A stretch of DNA of 64,000 nt from Barnesiella viscericola DSM 18177 (GTDB lineage: Bacteria > Bacteroidota > Bacteroidia > Bacteroidales > Barnesiellaceae): NCBI RefSeq assembly GCF_000512915.1, contig NZ_CP007034.1, positions 1,178,001-1,242,000 of the forward strand, given 5' to 3'. The translations under genes and the position numbers were made by a program. The notes beneath the pieces were generated by a model that saw only the letters and a program-made list of their open reading frames with translations, did no database searches and had not been told where the DNA came from. Of the stretch, positions 62,076 through 64,000 are shown one piece after another (position 1 is the stretch's first letter; each line of letters begins with the position of its first letter).

Positions 62076-62913
62076 AACGGGCCTCCTTTTCCAGTTTGTC
62101 CTGTTCCTCCTTCATGCGATTCGAGATGACCCGCACGTAACCCAGCCCGCTGAAATCGGTACTCAGTTCGACCCGCAGAGCGTAGAAGTTGTCGTCGTGC
62201 TGCTTCTTGTAGTCGCTGATGATACCCACCATCAACCCCTCGGGGAATACCGACGAGTAGCCGCTGGTGACAATCGTGTCGCCCGCCGCAAACTCGACGT
62301 GGCGGGGCATCTCTTCGAGCACGGCATAGCGGGGACTCACGGCGTCCCACACCAGCGACCCGAAATAGTCGCTCCCCTTCACCTTACAGCTGAGGCGCAA
62401 CTTGGGGTTCAGCACCGAGATGGCTACGGCATGATGCTCGCCCACCACGTTGATGATGCCCACCACGCCATTCTGGTCGACCACCCCCATCTCGGGTTCT
62501 ATGCCCTCGGCACGTCCCTTGTCGATGGTGATGTAGTTGTTGACTTGCGCCACGCTGTTGTTGATTACCCGGGCCACCACAAAGTCATAGTCGTGCAGCA
62601 CCGAATCGGCCGGTATCGTGTCGGCGCCTGCCGCCGAGCGGTAGCTGTTGAGCTGGGCTTTCAGGTTGATGACCTCCATCTCCAACTCACCGTTGCGCAA
62701 CTGCAAGTCGCGGTTGGCCTTGCGCAGCCCCAGGTAGGAGGTAACCTCCGACTGCAAGTCGTAGACGACGACCGCCGCCCGGTTGGCCGACGAGAAATAG
62801 ACACTGCGCTGATAGGGGTTGCGGTCAAACAACAAGACGCAACTGATCGCCACATAGATTGCAAACACAATCCATGAGATATGCCTCCACAAAAAATCGA
62901 TCAAATTGCGCAT
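62068..62913 (-). CDS. mreC: rod-shape determining protein MreC
   Basis: 281 residues. One N-terminal helix (about 12-28), a coiled coil (about 55-90, LGLRKANRDLQLRNGELEMEVI) and the two beta-barrel-like domains of MreC (GVVGIINVVGEHHAVAISVL, then GDTIVTSGYSSVFPEGLMVGIIS). It organises the periplasmic side of the elongasome and activates PBP2. It lies 113 bp after mreB with a hairpin in between. Confidence 0.95.
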   Translation of the reverse strand: MRNLIDFLWRHISWIVFAIYVAISCVLLFDRNPYQRSVYFSSANRAAVVVYDLQSEVTSYLGLRKANRDLQLRNGELEMEVINLKAQLNSYRSAAGADTIPADSVLHDYDFVVARVINNSVAQVNNYITIDKGRAEGIEPEMGVVDQNGVVGIINVVGEHHAVAISVLNPKLRLSCKVKGSDYFGSLVWDAVSPRYAVLEEMPRHVEFAAGDTIVTSGYSSVFPEGLMVGIISDYKKQHDDNFYALRVELSTDFSGLGYVRVISNRMKEEQDKLEKEARYE

Positions 62914-62938
62914 TTCTTCGTCTTTTGACTACCAACAA

Positions 62939-62973
62939 CGAGTTACAAAGGCACTCAGGGTCTTTGTAACTCG
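62939..62973 (-). terminator. hairpin between mreB and mreC
   Basis: A perfect 12-bp stem, CGAGTTACAAAG (62939-62950) with CTTTGTAACTCG (62962-62973), 11-nt loop. On the minus strand it is followed by TTGTTGG, a poor T tract. It may act as a partial terminator that lowers mreC-mreD-mrdA-rodA relative to mreB, or be an RNA processing site. Confidence 0.55.
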
Positions 62974-63026
62974 TTTATACTGAACTCCCGGCCCGGCCGG
63001 GCCAACCGCTTTCGTTCCCGGCTCGA

Positions 63027-64000
63027 TTACCGAATGAGGAACGAGAACTGGTCGATATTTTTCAAAGCCACACCCGTGCCCTTGGCCACAGCGTGCAAGG
63101 GGTCGTCGGCAATGTGGAAGGGGATACCTATCTTATCGGTAAGCCGCTTGTCCAAGCCTCTCAACAGGGCACCGCCACCGGCCAGCCAGATACCGTTGCG
63201 CACGATGTCGGCATAGAGTTCGGGGGGGGTATGTTCGAGCGCGTTGAGCACGGCAGCCTCGATTTTCGAAATCGATTTCTCGATACAGTGGGCAATCTCC
63301 TGATACGAGATGGGTACCTCCATGGGCAGGGCCGTCATACGGTTGGGGCCGTGTACCACATAATCTTCGGGGGGATTGTCGAGCTCGGTCAGGGCCGAAC
63401 CTACGTTGATCTTGATCAGCTCGGCCGTGCGCTCACCCACCTTCACGTTGTGCTGGCGCCCCATATACTCCTGAATGTCGTTCGTGAGGTCGTCGCCGGC
63501 CACCCGTATCGAGTTGTTCGAGACGATACCGCCCAGCGAAATCACGGCGATTTCGGTCGTACCGCCACCTATGTCCACAATCATGTTACCCTCGGGAGCC
63601 TGCACATCGAGACCGATACCGATAGCCGCAGCCATCGGTTCGTAAATCATATATACGTCGCGGCCTCCGGCATGTTCCGACGAGTCGCGCACGGCACGAA
63701 TCTCGACCTCGGTACTGCCCGAAGGGATACCGATAACCATACGCAGCGAGGGCGAGAACCAGTGGCTCTTCGAACTCACCATCTTGACCATGCCCCGAAT
63801 CATCTGCTCGGCGGCATAGAAATCGGCAATCACGCCGTCGCGCAACGGCCGTATCGTGCGAATGTTCTCGTGTGTCTTACCATGCATCAAACGTGCTTTT
63901 TCGCCGACAGCCAGCAGCTTGTCGGTACGTTTGTCCAACGCAACCACCGACGGCTCGTCGACCACGATTTTATCGTTGTGGATAATCACCGTGTTGGCCG
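63027..64000 (-). CDS. mreB: rod-shape determining protein MreB, N-terminus cut by window edge
   Basis: Bacterial actin that guides elongation. The reading frame is open to the last base of the window. The visible protein begins ANTVIIHNDKIVVDEPSVVAL, the end of the family's phosphate-1 loop, so only about 20 N-terminal residues are missing. VIGIPSGSTEVEIRAV, MIVDIGGGTTEIAVISLGGIV (phosphate-2) and NGIWLAGGGALLRGLDKRL (adenosine site) are intact. Lowest gene of the mre operon upstream end; its promoter lies outside. Confidence 0.97.
   Translation of the reverse strand, partial: ANTVIIHNDKIVVDEPSVVALDKRTDKLLAVGEKARLMHGKTHENIRTIRPLRDGVIADFYAAEQMIRGMVKMVSSKSHWFSPSLRMVIGIPSGSTEVEIRAVRDSSEHAGGRDVYMIYEPMAAAIGIGLDVQAPEGNMIVDIGGGTTEIAVISLGGIVSNNSIRVAGDDLTNDIQEYMGRQHNVKVGERTAELIKINVGSALTELDNPPEDYVVHGPNRMTALPMEVPISYQEIAHCIEKSISKIEAAVLNALEHTPPELYADIVRNGIWLAGGGALLRGLDKRLTDKIGIPFHIADDPLHAVAKGTGVALKNIDQFSFLIR

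Overview
The window reads as chromosome of a Bacteroidota, order Bacteroidales. The evidence is a SusC/SusD pair, a type IX secretion C-terminal sorting domain, many -33 TTTG / -7 TAnnTTTG promoters, DUF4834, DUF4302 and Peptidase_Mx1 families, and sulfatases of the gut-commensal type. Housekeeping genes are GC-rich. The accessory blocks (sulfatases at 1-3040, T9SS cargo and SusCD at 38384-48516) are visibly more AT-rich. A Barnesiella-like or related family would fit, but the genus is a guess. No rRNA, tRNA, CRISPR array, transposase or prophage was seen.

Layout. 1-3040: two minus-strand S1 sulfatases, the first cut by the window edge. 3183-7496: yebC, pheT and an RluA-family pseudouridine synthase. 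7820-9515: phosphatidylethanolamine branch (psd, pssA) and a DUF4834 gene. 9599-16040: small membrane protein, pepD, a YbhN/AglD-type membrane protein, rsmA, mgtE and an acyltransferase. 16085-19289: a tandem promoter-bearing repeat, then a sigma-54-type activator, lptE, a TPR-like protein and secG. 19379-23166: DUF1963 protein, unknown lipoprotein, recA and bcp, the last two behind a second array of the same repeat. 23433-30133: TetR, TolC, membrane fusion protein, two ATPases and two permeases, a YbhGFSR-like exporter. 30466-38215: probable carboxyspermidine dehydrogenase, pdxA, rlmN, a PpiD-like chaperone, a CNNM/CorC protein and lptC. 38384-48516: T9SS cargo, then susC-susD-metallopeptidase-DUF4302. 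49298-52128: coaX, an outer-membrane barrel protein, a FtsB/DivIC-like gene and a small membrane protein. 52431-54086: BlaI repressor and an M56-TonB sensor. 54240-57932: a repeat-rich BspA-like surface lipoprotein and an OmpA-like barrel. 58279-64000: rodA, mrdA, mreD, mreC, mreB, the rod-shape operon, with mreB cut by the window end.

Themes. Envelope biogenesis dominates: phospholipid synthesis, LptC and LptE, SecG, PpiD, MreBCD-PBP2-RodA. Added to it are surface nutrient capture (SusCD, sulfatases), surface display (T9SS, LRR protein) and envelope-stress or efflux regulation (BlaI-M56, TetR exporter).

The most unusual signal is a roughly 84-bp repeat carrying its own promoter. Next to the -33 box it has a small inverted repeat whose innermost base pair changes in a compensated way. 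It occurs as a tandem array at 16085-16345 and again in opposite orientation at 23180-23270, apparently driving two unrelated operons.
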